Shown: positions 26,763 through 36,513, numbered from the stretch's first letter. The stretch is 64,000 nucleotides of DNA from Caldilineaceae bacterium (GCA_020846635.1 JADLDO010000023.1:372001-436000); one strand, 5' to 3'. Numbers and translations are program-made. Notes: generated by a model not told the origin, from the sequence alone.

Positions 26763-27854
26763 ATGGCAGTGACGGAACAAGGAGTGCCTGTCACAGAGGC
26801 TAGCAGCCGGCGCTCTACCCAATCCTATTTGATTACGGGGGGAGCGGGCTTTTTGGGGATCAATATGGCGCGCTATCTGTTGGCAAAGGGGCAGCGCGTG
26901 GTGTCGTTGGACATGGCTCCATTCGACTACCCGGAGCAGAGCGAGATTACCGAAGTGCGCGGGGATATTCGTGACCGCGCGGCTGTGGAGCGCGCCATGA
27001 AGGATGTCGACGTGGTGATCCATACGGCAGCGGCACTGCCGTTGTATAAGCCTGAAGACATCTACTCCACCGATATTGATGGTATTCGCATGGTTTTGGA
27101 TGTTGCCCATGCCAACCAGGTGAAGCGCGTGGTACATATCTCGTCCACCGCGGTCTATGGCATCCCTGACCATCATCCGCTCTTTGAGACCGATACACTC
27201 CACGGGGTCGGCCCCTATGGCGAGGCGAAGGTGATTGCGGAAGAAATCTGCCAGGAGTATCGCGACAAGGGAATGTGTATTCCGATCATCCGTCCGAAAT
27301 CCTTTGTGGGGCCGGAGCGGTTGGGCGTCTTTGCGCTTTTCTATGATTGGGCGAAAGATGGCAAGAACTTTCCGGTGTTGGGCAGCGGCAAGAATCGCTA
27401 TCAACTGCTAGACGTGGAAGATCTGTGCGCGGCGATCTACCTTGCTGCGACCGGCGATTGTGCCGTGGTCAACGATGTATTTAATATCGGGGCCAAAGAG
27501 TATACAACGCTGCGTGAAGATTACCAGGCGGTGTTGGATTATGCGGGATATGGCAAGCGTATCGTTCCGCTGCCCGCCGCGCCGATGATCTGGACGCTGC
27601 GCTTTTTAGAGAGGCTGAAGCTGTCGCCACTCTATAAATGGGTCTATGAGACTGTGACCGAAGATTCGTTCGTGTCGATTGAAAAGGCCGAACGGCTCCT
27701 GGGCTATCGTCCACGGTATTCTAACAAGGATGCTCTGATCCGCAACTACCAGTGGTACATTGACCATATGGGTGACTTTGCGGGCAAAACCGGAGTGTCG
27801 CACCGCGTACCGTGGAAGCAGGGTATTTTGAGCATTGCGAAGATGTTCTTTTGA
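26763..27854 (+). CDS. NAD-dependent epimerase/dehydratase (extended SDR)
   Basis: A 363-residue extended short-chain dehydrogenase/reductase, probably acting on a nucleotide sugar. The cofactor motif is [18 protein letters not shown]. The catalytic tetrad is suggested by HISSTAVYG and by Tyr and Lys in YGEAK. The substrate part contains [14 protein letters not shown] and a nucleotide-sugar-like [17 protein letters not shown]. The ATG at 26763 follows AAGGAG at 12 bases. It is the last plus-strand gene before the hairpin element at 27896-27938. The specific sugar cannot be read from the sequence. Confidence 0.88.
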   Translation: MAVTEQGVPVTEASSRRSTQSYLITGGAGFLGINMARYLLAKGQRVVSLDMAPFDYPEQSEITEVRGDIRDRAAVERAMKDVDVVIHTAAALPLYKPEDIYSTDIDGIRMVLDVAHANQVKRVVHISSTAVYGIPDHHPLFETDTLHGVGPYGEAKVIAEEICQEYRDKGMCIPIIRPKSFVGPERLGVFALFYDWAKDGKNFPVLGSGKNRYQLLDVEDLCAAIYLAATGDCAVVNDVFNIGAKEYTTLREDYQAVLDYAGYGKRIVPLPAAPMIWTLRFLERLKLSPLYKWVYETVTEDSFVSIEKAERLLGYRPRYSNKDALIRNYQWYIDHMGDFAGKTGVSHRVPWKQGILSIAKMFF

Positions 27855-27895
27855 TATAGTGGGACGTCTCTTGCCGATGTGAATCGATGAGAAAA

Positions 27896-27938
27896 CCTTC
27901 CCGGAAGCGGCCCAGAGGGCTCCCCGCTTCCGGGAAGG
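27896..27938. repeat. Dispersed nested-hairpin repeat acting as terminator
   Basis: Outer arms CCTTCCCGGAAGC and GCTTCCGGGAAGG enclose GCCC-TCT-GGGC. On the minus strand it is followed by TTTTC and lies just after the stop of the gene at 27946-28458, so it can serve as its terminator. It is homologous to 40490-40539 in reverse orientation. Confidence 0.85.
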
Positions 27939-27945
27939 GGTATGA

Positions 27946-28458
27946 CTAGGATTGATCGTCGCGGGCGATGGGGATGTCCTGGGTGTCTTTGCCGGGGTCG
28001 GTGCCCTTCGCCGTTGATTGTGTGGCGCTGGACTTCTGTTTTAGGTCTTTTGAGAGTTTGTCCATTTGATCGCTCAAGGCGCGCAGCCCTTCGGCGAGTG
28101 CGTCACTGAGTTCGGCTGCAATCTTGCTGGTACGCACTTTTTCGGCCACATCCTCTGCTGACTTGACAGCATCTTGCGCTTCTTTCGTGCTGCTGACGCG
28201 CTTAAAGCCATCCTCTAGCGAGTTCGCCACGGAGACGAGGCCAGTACGCAGGTCTTCCTCAATCTTCTTGCGTTGTTCACTGTTCCAAGCGACCTCGACA
28301 ACCTCTACAAATTTTTGACCGAGACGGGTCAATTCGTCTACAAGCTCCTTGCCATCCGCGGCCTTGCCACTCTCCTGGCTGGTGCTGTTCGTTTGGCTGC
28401 TCTCTGATTGGTTGTTGGTGTCCGCCTGGCTCTTCTCTTGATCCATTGGCTGGCTCAT
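27946..28458 (-). CDS. Hypothetical acidic coiled-coil protein
   Basis: A 170-residue hydrophilic protein I do not recognise. Residues 1-40 are Gln/Ser/Asn-rich and disordered. Residues 45-140 are predicted to be alpha-helical with heptad character, for example LTRLGQKFVEVVEVAWNS and SDALAEGLRALSDQMDKLSK. The tail is again disordered. The start ATG at 28456-28458 is preceded by AGGAGGG; a longer frame to 28536 has no such support. It lies 101 bases downstream of the large glycosyltransferase gene on the same strand. No membrane segment or signal peptide is present. Confidence 0.75.
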   Translation of the reverse strand: MSQPMDQEKSQADTNNQSESSQTNSTSQESGKAADGKELVDELTRLGQKFVEVVEVAWNSEQRKKIEEDLRTGLVSVANSLEDGFKRVSSTKEAQDAVKSAEDVAEKVRTSKIAAELSDALAEGLRALSDQMDKLSKDLKQKSSATQSTAKGTDPGKDTQDIPIARDDQS

Positions 28459-28559
28459 CTGTTCCCTCCTTGAAACATAGATTTCTTGTTGCATTGATAG
28501 AACGCTAGAGATCACTACGTAACTATCGCCTATCAAGTTGCAGCCAGAACGCTATTTTG

Positions 28560-31445
28560 TCAAGGGGTTGTTGGGATCGAGATCGTGGCGCTGTCGCCGA
28601 TGGCCGCGCCATCCGCTGTGGCAGGAAGGCGATCCCCTGTTGCCGGCAAGTAGAGCCCTGTCATGAGCGTTAAGGGTGCTTGTGGATTCTCCGGCAACAT
28701 GAGAATGTGCTGCGTTGAGAGGTATTCACCCGGCAGCCAAGAGCCGGTTGGGGCGCGTCCATCGAGGGTCATAGGGTCGCCATCGTCCTGGGCGATGCGC
28801 TGACCACTGGCGTCGAAGAGATGGACAAAGATGTGATGGGGGGGCAGCAGCGGTTGGAGAATCTCCCACGTCAAGGTGAGATGCAGGGTCGTGCCGTTTT
28901 GGATGACGCTGTAACCGACCAGACGGGCATGGGTGCCGAATTGGACCGGCGGTATGAGTGGCGATGCGCCGGTGGGGGGCGTGAAGGATGCGGCGCGGCG
29001 TATGACCTTTATGTGCATGAGCGAGACTGGAGAACTCTTGTCGCCTGTCGCTGCATTGAGGAACCCGGCGCTGAGCGTGTAGCTGCCTTCCTCTAAATCG
29101 GAACGTAAGAAGAAGCGAACCGGAACTTGGGCCAATGCCCCTTCTGCCCAGCTATCGGTGGTGTAGTGGGGCAAGGGCCAGCCTTCCCAGCCATCCACGC
29201 CGTTGCCTGCGGAATCGAGCAGCGAGATATAGAGGTTGCGGGTCGGCGGCTGGGGGCTGGTGTTGTGCAGAAAAAGCGTTACGGCTACTTCATCTCCTGC
29301 TAGAATCGCTGCCTCCTCCTCTGGCCCAGAGTAGCCCAATAGCTGTAACCCATCGTCTGCGAGCGGAGTGGATAGCCAATGCTCGATGGGAAGGCGCTGG
29401 GGTGAGAGCGGTTGCGAGGGGGTCGTCACATTGATCTGGCCCAGGGTAATCAGCGGCGAAGCGGTTTCGGCGGAGGGCGTTGTGGGATTGAAGAGTTGGT
29501 CGCTTTGCTTTTGCCCTACGCCAAGCGCAAGATGATAGCTGCCTGGCGGGAGCCCGGCAGGCACATTGAAGGCAATCGCTTCAAGGCAGGGATTCGCCGG
29601 ATCGTCACCGGCATAGGCTGCCAACGGCGTCAGGTCACGCGTTGCCCACGGGTAGCCACTGGCATCGAGCAGCCGCAGGGTCGCGCGCAGATCGTCGCGT
29701 GCGCTGGGCGGCTGCCAACAGAGGTCAACCGCCAGCGGTGTGTTGGCGCTGGGGACGGTGGAAGGGGCAATGCCGGCTGAATCTAGCCTGACTTCAGGCT
29801 GTTCGGCGCTGGCGGCTTCTGGATAGATGGCTGTAACGGGAGATGGTTCGGGCTGATCCACAAGCTGTACCCATGCGCTGAGGCGCGTGGCGGGTGAGTA
29901 CCAGTGGTTCTCAAGATTGCGAGAGCGGGCCTGTAGATACTCCTCGATTTGCGTTGGCAGCGTGCTGCCAAACGAGAGGGGCATGGGAAACCAAATTGTG
30001 CCGTTGGCGAGATCGGCATCAAGCTGTGCTGCAAAGGCGTTGTTCCAGGTTAGGATCGTCTGGTCGACCGGAGCGGGCTGCGGTGGCAGGAGCGCACCAT
30101 CAGCGGTGCGCGGTGAATAGGCGCGCCAGTAGCCTACTTGCCAGGGGAAGATCGCCAGCACGCTGTCGTTGGAGCGGCTGTTTGTAAACACATTATCGAT
30201 CAGCGGGCGATAGTCATGCTCGACATAACGTGGAGTCGTGAAGAAGATGACGCCGCCGATGGTCGCCGCCACAAGGGGCAGCGCAAGCAGGGGGCCGCCA
30301 ATCGCCCGGCGATTATCCAAGAGGCTGCCGGAAACAAAGGCAAGACCCGCAATGAGGTACGGAAGTATTTGCAGGAGCAGCCGTTCGCCCCCTTCTGGAA
30401 AGAAGGGAAAGAGCAGGTTGACGGCAAAGCCTACAAATAATGGTGTCAGGATGAGGCAAAGCAGCCAGCCAAGCGGGTGGCGATCTGGTCGCCACTTGAC
30501 AATAGAGATTGCCAAAAGGAGAGAGAGCGCAACCAGCGCGGGCATAAGCTGACGAGCCAGTTCGAGTGGCGCGTTCGCCGCGGGGATATGACCGGTGAAA
30601 AAGGCCAGCCAGTGCCGCCATAGATAGCTCCAGAGAGGCAGGGCGCTATCCTGGTCTGCTATGACCTTGTCGGCGACATAAGGAAGAAGCTTGGGCAGTG
30701 CATATAGCCACCAGGGGAGCTGGATCAGGAGGATGAGGAGGGCTGCCAGCAGGAACCAACGCCACCGCTGCCAGGAGTGGCGATGAACATAGAGTGCCCA
30801 GAGTTGGTGGGCCAGCAGAATGAAACCAGTGTAATAGAGAGTCAGTAAGGCGAGGCTTGCTGTGAGCACGTAACCCGCCATGCTGCCATAGGGCTTGCCG
30901 CCATGCGCCGACTCCTTCTCCATGCGCCAAAAGTAGGTTGAGGCAGCAAGCGTGAGGAGCAGCGCCAAGCCATACATACGGATCTCTTGGCTGTAGAAGA
31001 TGTGGATGGGATTGACGGCGAGCAGGAAGGTGGCAATGAGCGCTAAGCTGGGGCGCATGGGCCACAGGCTGCGCGCCAGCCAGGTCATGACCGGCAGTGT
31101 AACAATGCCGGTGAGCACAGAGAAGAGGCGCGCCGCTTCTGGCCCTGTGCTGCCAGTCAACGTGAGCCAGAGGTGAAGCAGCGCATAGTAGAGCGGTGGG
31201 TGAATGTCGCGCGCCGTGAGGCTGAGCATGGTGGGCAGCGGCTCAGTGGCAAAGTAGATGCTGTAGCCTTCATCCCACCAGAGTGGCTGCCATGTCAAAC
31301 GCAGCAGGCGCAGGGCGATCCCCAGCAAAAAGATGGCGAACCAAGCTGTTCGCCACCCATTTGTGGAGTATGTGCTGACCGGGTGATGAGCCGTGGCGAG
31401 GCTATTGCTGCGCGTAGCGGACGTATAGCTCCTGCTGTGGGTCAT
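28560..31445 (-). CDS. PMT/GT39-type membrane glycosyltransferase with large C-terminal domain
   Basis: A 961-residue integral membrane protein expected to transfer sugar from a lipid carrier at the outer face of the membrane. The amino-terminal 500 residues hold 10-12 hydrophobic helices. The catalytic loop Asp-Glu is in WWDEGYSIYF, and the second loop has RDIHPPLYYALLH, both standard for PMT_2/ArnT-like enzymes. The remaining 450 residues are soluble and beta-rich, with two similar segments on extracytoplasmic-type repeats. The start at 31445 overlaps the end of the SH3 lipoprotein gene by 44 bases. It is the last gene of the receiver-lipoprotein-transferase group. Confidence 0.88.
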   Translation of the reverse strand: MTHSRSYTSATRSNSLATAHHPVSTYSTNGWRTAWFAIFLLGIALRLLRLTWQPLWWDEGYSIYFATEPLPTMLSLTARDIHPPLYYALLHLWLTLTGSTGPEAARLFSVLTGIVTLPVMTWLARSLWPMRPSLALIATFLLAVNPIHIFYSQEIRMYGLALLLTLAASTYFWRMEKESAHGGKPYGSMAGYVLTASLALLTLYYTGFILLAHQLWALYVHRHSWQRWRWFLLAALLILLIQLPWWLYALPKLLPYVADKVIADQDSALPLWSYLWRHWLAFFTGHIPAANAPLELARQLMPALVALSLLLAISIVKWRPDRHPLGWLLCLILTPLFVGFAVNLLFPFFPEGGERLLLQILPYLIAGLAFVSGSLLDNRRAIGGPLLALPLVAATIGGVIFFTTPRYVEHDYRPLIDNVFTNSRSNDSVLAIFPWQVGYWRAYSPRTADGALLPPQPAPVDQTILTWNNAFAAQLDADLANGTIWFPMPLSFGSTLPTQIEEYLQARSRNLENHWYSPATRLSAWVQLVDQPEPSPVTAIYPEAASAEQPEVRLDSAGIAPSTVPSANTPLAVDLCWQPPSARDDLRATLRLLDASGYPWATRDLTPLAAYAGDDPANPCLEAIAFNVPAGLPPGSYHLALGVGQKQSDQLFNPTTPSAETASPLITLGQINVTTPSQPLSPQRLPIEHWLSTPLADDGLQLLGYSGPEEEAAILAGDEVAVTLFLHNTSPQPPTRNLYISLLDSAGNGVDGWEGWPLPHYTTDSWAEGALAQVPVRFFLRSDLEEGSYTLSAGFLNAATGDKSSPVSLMHIKVIRRAASFTPPTGASPLIPPVQFGTHARLVGYSVIQNGTTLHLTLTWEILQPLLPPHHIFVHLFDASGQRIAQDDGDPMTLDGRAPTGSWLPGEYLSTQHILMLPENPQAPLTLMTGLYLPATGDRLPATADGAAIGDSATISIPTTP

Positions 31446-32343
31446 TGCTGCTCAAGGTAAAGGTAGCGGGAGGGCCAACCGTAGCGCCCGTGTTATCGAT
31501 AAGCTGTACTTGCCATGTGCCCTGCGGCGGCGTCTCTGGATACTCGACCTTGAAGTTTTGAAAGCGCTGGCGTGGGTCTTGGAAAGGCCAAGTGAAAGCT
31601 GGTTGTCCGCCAAATGAACTGCCTTCCACGGGCAGGGCTGTGCCGTCTTTAGTCACGCTCAGGCTATATCCTTCGAGCGCGCTGTTGCCCGAATAGACAT
31701 AGAGAAAGACACGAACCACGCCTGTTTCGGGAAATTGCTCTTGTGTTTCGAGAATGAAGGTCGCGGCGGGTGCGGGTTGGGGCGTTGCCGTGGCAGGAAC
31801 GGCGGCAGGGGGCGCGGTTGCTGCAGCTGCCGCGGGCGCTGTCGGTTGGGTTGTTGCTGCACCGCCGATAACAGGCACACTGTCCACGAGCCCCAGGGTA
31901 TCGACAAATTCGTTCGTCACCCATACCTCAACGCCATCAATGCAACAGATCTGCCACCAACTTCGATCGGGGCTGACGCCCACAATATCATATTCAGCGC
32001 CGCGCTCGATGGTTGCTACCACCTCGAAGTCGGTGCTGGGGCCGGAGCGGGCATTGAGCAAGGGCGTGTTGATAACGGCCTTCGGTAAATCTCCTTGCCC
32101 CGACGCTGGATTCGATGATGCGGTCGTGGCGGCATCTGTCGTGGTCGCAGGGGGAGCCTCGGTTGCTGGGGCTGCGGCGACCGTGGGGGTAAAGGTCGGC
32201 TGGGGGGTGCGGATCGCAAGCGGCCCAGCGGAGTCGTCCGCGGCCGCGAACAGGCCACAGCCGCTCAGTGTCACCAACGCTGCCAGCAGCAGCGATGTGA
32301 TTTGAATAGGGTGTCTGCCTGTCCGGGATTGCGCAGGGGGCAT
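31402..32343 (-). CDS. SH3-domain lipoprotein (third paralogue of tandem set)
   Basis: Surface lipoprotein of about 313 residues. The signal peptide ends in the lipobox TLSGC, followed by an Ala/Thr/Pro spacer. A bacterial SH3 domain follows, with LLNARSGPSTDFEVVATIER and the signature WWQICCIDGVEVWVTNEFV. After a second low-complexity spacer, the carboxy-terminal domain ends in ELYVRYAQQ, equivalent to the REVYVAW/REIYLGW ends of the two upstream paralogues. The ATG at 32341-32343 is used; a TTG 14 codons upstream would overlap the preceding gene. The role is unknown; SH3 lipoproteins often bind cell wall or envelope glycan. Confidence 0.8.
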   Translation of the reverse strand: MPPAQSRTGRHPIQITSLLLAALVTLSGCGLFAAADDSAGPLAIRTPQPTFTPTVAAAPATEAPPATTTDAATTASSNPASGQGDLPKAVINTPLLNARSGPSTDFEVVATIERGAEYDIVGVSPDRSWWQICCIDGVEVWVTNEFVDTLGLVDSVPVIGGAATTQPTAPAAAAATAPPAAVPATATPQPAPAATFILETQEQFPETGVVRVFLYVYSGNSALEGYSLSVTKDGTALPVEGSSFGGQPAFTWPFQDPRQRFQNFKVEYPETPPQGTWQVQLIDNTGATVGPPATFTLSSNDPQQELYVRYAQQ

Positions 32344-32366
32344 TCTCAACAGTTCATGTAAATTCT

Positions 32367-33668
32367 TCAACGTACTCTTACCCAACCAAGATAGATTTCA
32401 CGATTTGGATTGCTCGGTGCCGTGGTGAAGGTCACTTCTTCCGAAAGACGGTTTCCTGCACCATCGGCGACATAGACCGTCCATGTGCCTGTCCCGATGA
32501 GTTGGAGGCGGGTCGCCTCGCTGTTGATGGTGGCTGGATCGGGAGGACGGTACTCGTATTTATAGTTGTATTGTACACGATTGCCGGAACCTGGCGGCGC
32601 GCTAAACTCAAAAACGCCTTTACTGCCGACATGGCCCAGGGCATTGGGCCGTTCGAAACCTTCAAACTTGACGGTGATGAAGTAGTTTTCTAATGGCTGC
32701 TCTAGCGGGCTGACCCCGATAAAGATTTTCGCCCAGATCGTAACGTATTCATTGCTTGTAGGGAAAAACTGAGGGCCGATGGCGCGCTCAAAGGGCGCTA
32801 GGGTCGGTGTCGGGGTTGGCGTTGGCGTGAAGGTTTCCGTCGGCAGCGGAGTAGCGGTCGGCGCGGGGGCTGCGGGTGCAACGCTCACAGGGACGCTGGT
32901 GACATCATTTTTGACCTGGACATGGGTGGCAACGACCCATACGGTTTGCCCACTGACACAGCAGATTTCCAGCCATGTGAAGTCTTCGGTTCTGCCGATG
33001 ACCGCGACGGGAATGTCTGGCCCTAGCTGTGCCAACAGTGGATATTCTAGCCCTGGCCCTGTGCGTAGGGCGACGAGGCCACTCTGTACCAATACAAAAG
33101 GGGTCGGCGTGGTCGTAAGCGTTGGTGTATCGGTTGGAATGAGCGGGATCAGGGTGGGTGTTTCGGTGGGTCCCGGTGTTATCTCAACCGGAATCTGGAC
33201 GGTAAATTCCGGTGTGGGCAACAAGGAAACTGGCCCACTCCCTGGCGGCACGACGACAAAGGCTGTGACCGTGGGTTCGGGAGTCAGTGTTTCCGTGGGA
33301 ATTGGCGTCGGTGGGGCTGTGGGCAACTGCGGCAGCACAGAACTAGGGTCCATCCCTGGCGGTACGATGATCACGCCAGGCTGGTCACCGCTGGGCGGCG
33401 TAACGATAATCACGGTCGGCAGCTCTGGGGGCGTGGTCGGGGTAAAGGTTGGCAACAGCACGATCACGGTTGCGGTTGGCGACGGGATCGCTTGTTCACG
33501 TTCGCGCTGCACAAGATCGGCGGCGGAACAGCCTAACATGAGCAGGACAAAGACCGCGACCGGAATCAGGCGGCGACGAAGCGTATTAGCGGCAGCATAC
33601 GCTTCGTCTGCATGGGTGGGTGATATATTCAAATGCTGGATCGGTGCGCGTTCTTGAGGCTGCTTCAC
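32367..33668 (-). CDS. SH3-domain lipoprotein (second paralogue)
   Basis: Lipoprotein of about 433 residues. The signal peptide ends in LMLGC. A long Thr/Pro/Val spacer precedes an SH3 domain with ALRTGPGLEYPLLAQLGPDI and LEICCVSGQTVWVVATHVQV. Another TPTPTPTP spacer separates this from a carboxy-terminal beta domain of about 130 residues beginning near FFPTSNEYVTIWAKI and ending REIYLGWVRVR. I prefer the GTG at 33666-33668, whose GTGA overlaps the upstream stop by four bases; a GTG at 33683 is also in frame. The sequence closely tracks the paralogue at 33665-34939, so the pair arose by duplication. Confidence 0.82.
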   Translation of the reverse strand: MKQPQERAPIQHLNISPTHADEAYAAANTLRRRLIPVAVFVLLMLGCSAADLVQREREQAIPSPTATVIVLLPTFTPTTPPELPTVIIVTPPSGDQPGVIIVPPGMDPSSVLPQLPTAPPTPIPTETLTPEPTVTAFVVVPPGSGPVSLLPTPEFTVQIPVEITPGPTETPTLIPLIPTDTPTLTTTPTPFVLVQSGLVALRTGPGLEYPLLAQLGPDIPVAVIGRTEDFTWLEICCVSGQTVWVVATHVQVKNDVTSVPVSVAPAAPAPTATPLPTETFTPTPTPTPTLAPFERAIGPQFFPTSNEYVTIWAKIFIGVSPLEQPLENYFITVKFEGFERPNALGHVGSKGVFEFSAPPGSGNRVQYNYKYEYRPPDPATINSEATRLQLIGTGTWTVYVADGAGNRLSEEVTFTTAPSNPNREIYLGWVRVR

Positions 33669-34939
33669 GGGGTTAGTGACCACGCTACATAGACTTCACG
33701 GTTGATATTTCCGGTTAATGTACTGAACTCAATGGCATCAGAAAGTTGCGTGCCCGCGCCATCGACTACATAGATCTGCCAATAGCCATTCATGAGCGAT
33801 GCGCGCGTTTGGGTTGATTTGGGGTCTGATGCCTTCGGGTCTGGTGGCAAAAACTCGAACTTGTAATTGAATTGGACGCGGTTGCCACTGCCCGGCCCCG
33901 GCGGCACATTGTATTCGAACGTATCGGCGCTGGGCGCTTCCCCGCGCGTATTGGGACGATCCTCAAAACTAGAACCATCGGCGCTGTTGCGCCATTTGAC
34001 TTTTATAAAGTAACCGGGTAGGGGTACGGTTCCACCCCCAGCGGAGATCTTTGCCCAAATGGTCAGCATCTCATTCCCCGAAGGGAAGTAAAGCGGCCCT
34101 TCCACCACCTGGAAGCCATAGGGTGTGGCTGTCGGTGTCGGTGTAATGGTGGGCGTGGCTGTTGCTGTGCCGGTGGCTGTAGCGGTGGGCGCGGGGCCTG
34201 TCAAGACCAGAAGCACCTCGGATGTATCGTTCACCGCTTGCACATGGGCTTGCGCCACCCAAACGGAACCGCCGTTGACACAACAGATTTCGTACCAGGT
34301 TCCTTCGGGGTTTTGGCCTGTGATTGCCACGGGAATGTCTGGCCCCAACTGGGCAACCAAAGGGTAATCTGGGCCGGGGCCGGAGCGCAAGCTGACTAAG
34401 CCGTTGGCAACGACGACATAGGGTGTCGGCGTCACCGTGGGCGTCGAAGTGGGCAGCGCGACCGTTGGTGTGACGGTGGGCAGCGGGACCGGCGTATTCG
34501 TAGGAACCAGCAGGGGCGAGTCAAAGGTTGTGGGCGTAGGCGGCGGGATGAGGACCGCGATGGCCGTAGGCGTGAAATCTACTTCGACCGGCACCTCGAC
34601 AACAATGGTCGGCGTGCCGCCCCCTGGCATGCTTGTCGGCTCTGGAGTGGGCGTCGGTGTGACGGTCAATGTCGGCGTTTCCGGTATCGGGATCACCGAA
34701 CGAGGGTCAACACCAGGCGGGATGACGATGACTCCTGGTGTACCCTGGTGGGGTGGTGTCACGACGACAAGCCCCTGGATGAAGTCTGGCGTCGGTGTGA
34801 AGGTCGGGGCAGAGACGCGGGTTGGCGGTGGTGTCGCCGTTGGACGCGCAAAAACATCGCCCGCAGCGCAGCCGAGGGTTGCCAACACAAACAGGGATAG
34901 CACAATCCAAGGTGGTGATAGCTGCCGCAGGTGAGTCAT
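33665..34939 (-). CDS. SH3-domain lipoprotein (first paralogue)
   Basis: Lipoprotein of 424 residues with signal peptide ending ATLGC. Order of parts: Thr/Pro-rich spacer, an [12 protein letters not shown] segment shared with the second paralogue, a second spacer, and an SH3 domain with [20 protein letters not shown] and [20 protein letters not shown]. Then come [20 protein letters not shown] and a carboxy-terminal beta domain starting [15 protein letters not shown] and ending REVYVAW. The start ATG is at 34937-34939. The paired cysteines of EICCV in all three paralogues may form a disulfide or vicinal-Cys site outside the cell. The gene lies 44 bases after the receiver gene. Confidence 0.84.
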   Translation of the reverse strand: MTHLRQLSPPWIVLSLFVLATLGCAAGDVFARPTATPPPTRVSAPTFTPTPDFIQGLVVVTPPHQGTPGVIVIPPGVDPRSVIPIPETPTLTVTPTPTPEPTSMPGGGTPTIVVEVPVEVDFTPTAIAVLIPPPTPTTFDSPLLVPTNTPVPLPTVTPTVALPTSTPTVTPTPYVVVANGLVSLRSGPGPDYPLVAQLGPDIPVAITGQNPEGTWYEICCVNGGSVWVAQAHVQAVNDTSEVLLVLTGPAPTATATGTATATPTITPTPTATPYGFQVVEGPLYFPSGNEMLTIWAKISAGGGTVPLPGYFIKVKWRNSADGSSFEDRPNTRGEAPSADTFEYNVPPGPGSGNRVQFNYKFEFLPPDPKASDPKSTQTRASLMNGYWQIYVVDGAGTQLSDAIEFSTLTGNINREVYVAWSLTP

Positions 34940-34983
34940 AACGCTGGGGGGGTGGGTGATTTGGCGAGGGCGAACATGTGGGT

Positions 34984-35367
34984 TTATGTCAGCGCATCTT
35001 GGACGCAGGCCAGCAGCGCGTCAAGCGCATAGGGCTTGCGTAGAAACATGAGCGCGCCATCGGCATCAAAGTTAAGCGTGGCGACCTTTTCATCATAGCC
35101 ACTGGATAAAATAATCCTGACATTGGGATCGAGTTCACGCAGCTTTTCGTAAGTCTCTGTCCCACTCATAACCGGCATGCGGAGATCGAGTAGGATCGCC
35201 CTGATCCGGCCCTGGTTTTGCTTGAAGAGTTCGATGGCCTCGCGGCCATTTGCGGCAAGAATCGCGGGGATTTCGACGAGTTCAAGAATGTCTCGCACAG
35301 CTTCACGGATCGCCTCTTCGTCATCGACTACAAGCACCACGGGTGAGTCTCCACTGGTTGTATCCAT
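34984..35367 (-). CDS. Stand-alone CheY-like response regulator receiver
   Basis: A 127-residue single receiver domain. All catalytic residues are canonical: acidic pair Asp15-Asp16 (VVDDEE), phosphoacceptor Asp61 (ILLDLRMPVMSG), and strand 5 Lys111 (FLRKPY). There is no output domain, so signalling is likely through protein contact. No kinase or Che gene is nearby. It is the first gene of the minus-strand group containing three SH3 lipoproteins and a membrane glycosyltransferase, an unusual association for a cytoplasmic signalling protein. The start is the ATG at 35365-35367. Confidence 0.92.
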   Translation of the reverse strand: MDTTSGDSPVVLVVDDEEAIREAVRDILELVEIPAILAANGREAIELFKQNQGRIRAILLDLRMPVMSGTETYEKLRELDPNVRIILSSGYDEKVATLNFDADGALMFLRKPYALDALLACVQDALT

Positions 35368-35847
35368 AGGCGGCTAAGGTGGCTCGTCTCCAAATCATTG
35401 TCTCTGCATGTACGGGAGAAATTGATGGTATCGCATACCTCGCGCCTAAGTTTACTACATCTTGCTGAATTTCCGCTATGTAGTTGTGCGTGTATGCATT
35501 TTGCTTGAGCAGCTCCGACACTGGCTTTGTTACATACGCCCTGTTCGCTTGCGGGGTTATGGGTTTGGTCTATGGTTGAGGCTCTATCGTTGCTCTGGCT
35601 CTGCAAAATTTGCAGAATGTGCCCCTTACGTTTATTATTTGAAAGTTGTGCGCTGTTTATGCGCTTTAGGGCACTTGTGGCCTGGTGGGGATAACTTGGC
35701 GCGTGGTCTACACGGCGGGCACCCCAGTTTATTTGAAATTTATAGCGTGGCATGTTCCATTGATTTGGTACGAAAAGAAATTGAGTTTAGATCAATAGGC
35801 ATATCGTGCGTGAAGCCGGTATGGTGATGAGAAAGCAGGGTATAGAC
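35368..35847. other. Gene-free divergent region with a 15-bp palindrome
   Basis: No gene is supported in this 480-base stretch between the receiver gene and rplI. The inverted repeat CTGCAAAATTTGCAG (35601-35615, 7-bp perfect arms around one central base) is the only clear motif and could be an operator. No confident -35/-10 pair was found. Confidence 0.4.
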
Positions 35848-36390
35848 ATGGGCCGAATGAAAGTACTCCTTACCCAAGATGTGGCTAACGTCGGGTTGGC
35901 CGGTGAAATCCAGAGTGTTGCTGGTGGCTATGCGCGCAACTATTTGATGCCGCGCGGCTATGCGATTTTGGCGACAAAAGGTGCATTGAAGCAGGCAGAT
36001 GAGATCCGGCAAGCAGGGATTCGCCGCCGCGCTGCCGAGCGGGCGAACGCCGAGGCACAAGCCGCGGTCATTTCGCAGCATAAGTTGCTCTTTGCGGCAC
36101 GTACTGGCGAGAACAACCGCCTCTATGGTTCAGTGACGTCGGCGGACATTGCCGAGGAACTGGGCAAGGCTGTGGGCTTCGAGGTGGATCGCCGTCGCAT
36201 CCAGTTGGAGCACCCCATCCGTGACCTGGGTATCTATGATATCGAGCTGCGCCTGGTACCAGAGGTCGCGGCCAAGTTCAAGGTTGCCGTGGTGCGTGAG
36301 GGCGAAGGCTGGGCAGAGGCCGAAGCGCGTGCAGCGACGCCTGTGGATAAGGGCGACATTGAAGAAGCACGCGAAAACGACTTTGAATAG
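35848..36390 (+). CDS. rplI: 50S ribosomal protein L9
   Basis: Large-subunit protein that binds 23S rRNA and helps keep the reading frame. The amino-terminal RNA-binding domain is [20 protein letters not shown] and [14 protein letters not shown]; the long connecting helix and carboxy-terminal domain follow, with [20 protein letters not shown]. The likely start is the ATG at 35848 (MGRMKVLL), with GCAGGG upstream; an ATG three codons later is equally compatible with the family. It is 180 residues, about 30 longer than most, due to an acidic tail. It stands alone, without rpsF, ssb or rpsR beside it. Confidence 0.95.
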   Translation: MGRMKVLLTQDVANVGLAGEIQSVAGGYARNYLMPRGYAILATKGALKQADEIRQAGIRRRAAERANAEAQAAVISQHKLLFAARTGENNRLYGSVTSADIAEELGKAVGFEVDRRRIQLEHPIRDLGIYDIELRLVPEVAAKFKVAVVREGEGWAEAEARAATPVDKGDIEEARENDFE

Positions 36391-36468
36391 GTCGTAGGGA
36401 TGCGACGAGCGGGGGCTATTTGGTAGTGCAGAGGTCACCGGCTTGTTGAAAATTGCATGGTTTTGATG

Positions 36469-36499
36469 ACGGCTGTCCTTTTTGGGGCAGCCGTTTTTT
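36469..36499 (+). terminator. Intrinsic terminator of rplI
   Basis: ACGGCTG and CAGCCGT are perfect 7-base arms around a 12-base loop, followed by TTTTT. It lies about 80 bases after the rplI stop. Confidence 0.88.
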
Positions 36500-36513
36500 G
36501 TTGTGGGATTGGT

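Noticed and set aside
32779..33657. Long plus-strand open frame rich in Val and Gly opposite the second SH3 lipoprotein
   Set aside because: It is the antisense of Thr/Pro repeats (TPTPTP becomes GVGVGV), an expected artefact of that composition.
34437..34934. Second Val/Gly-rich plus-strand frame opposite the first SH3 lipoprotein
   Set aside because: Same antisense effect as above; no ribosome binding site.
35462..35827. 121-codon plus-strand open frame upstream of rplI
   Set aside because: Cysteine- and tryptophan-rich composition unlike real genes, no ribosome binding site, and it runs into the rplI leader.
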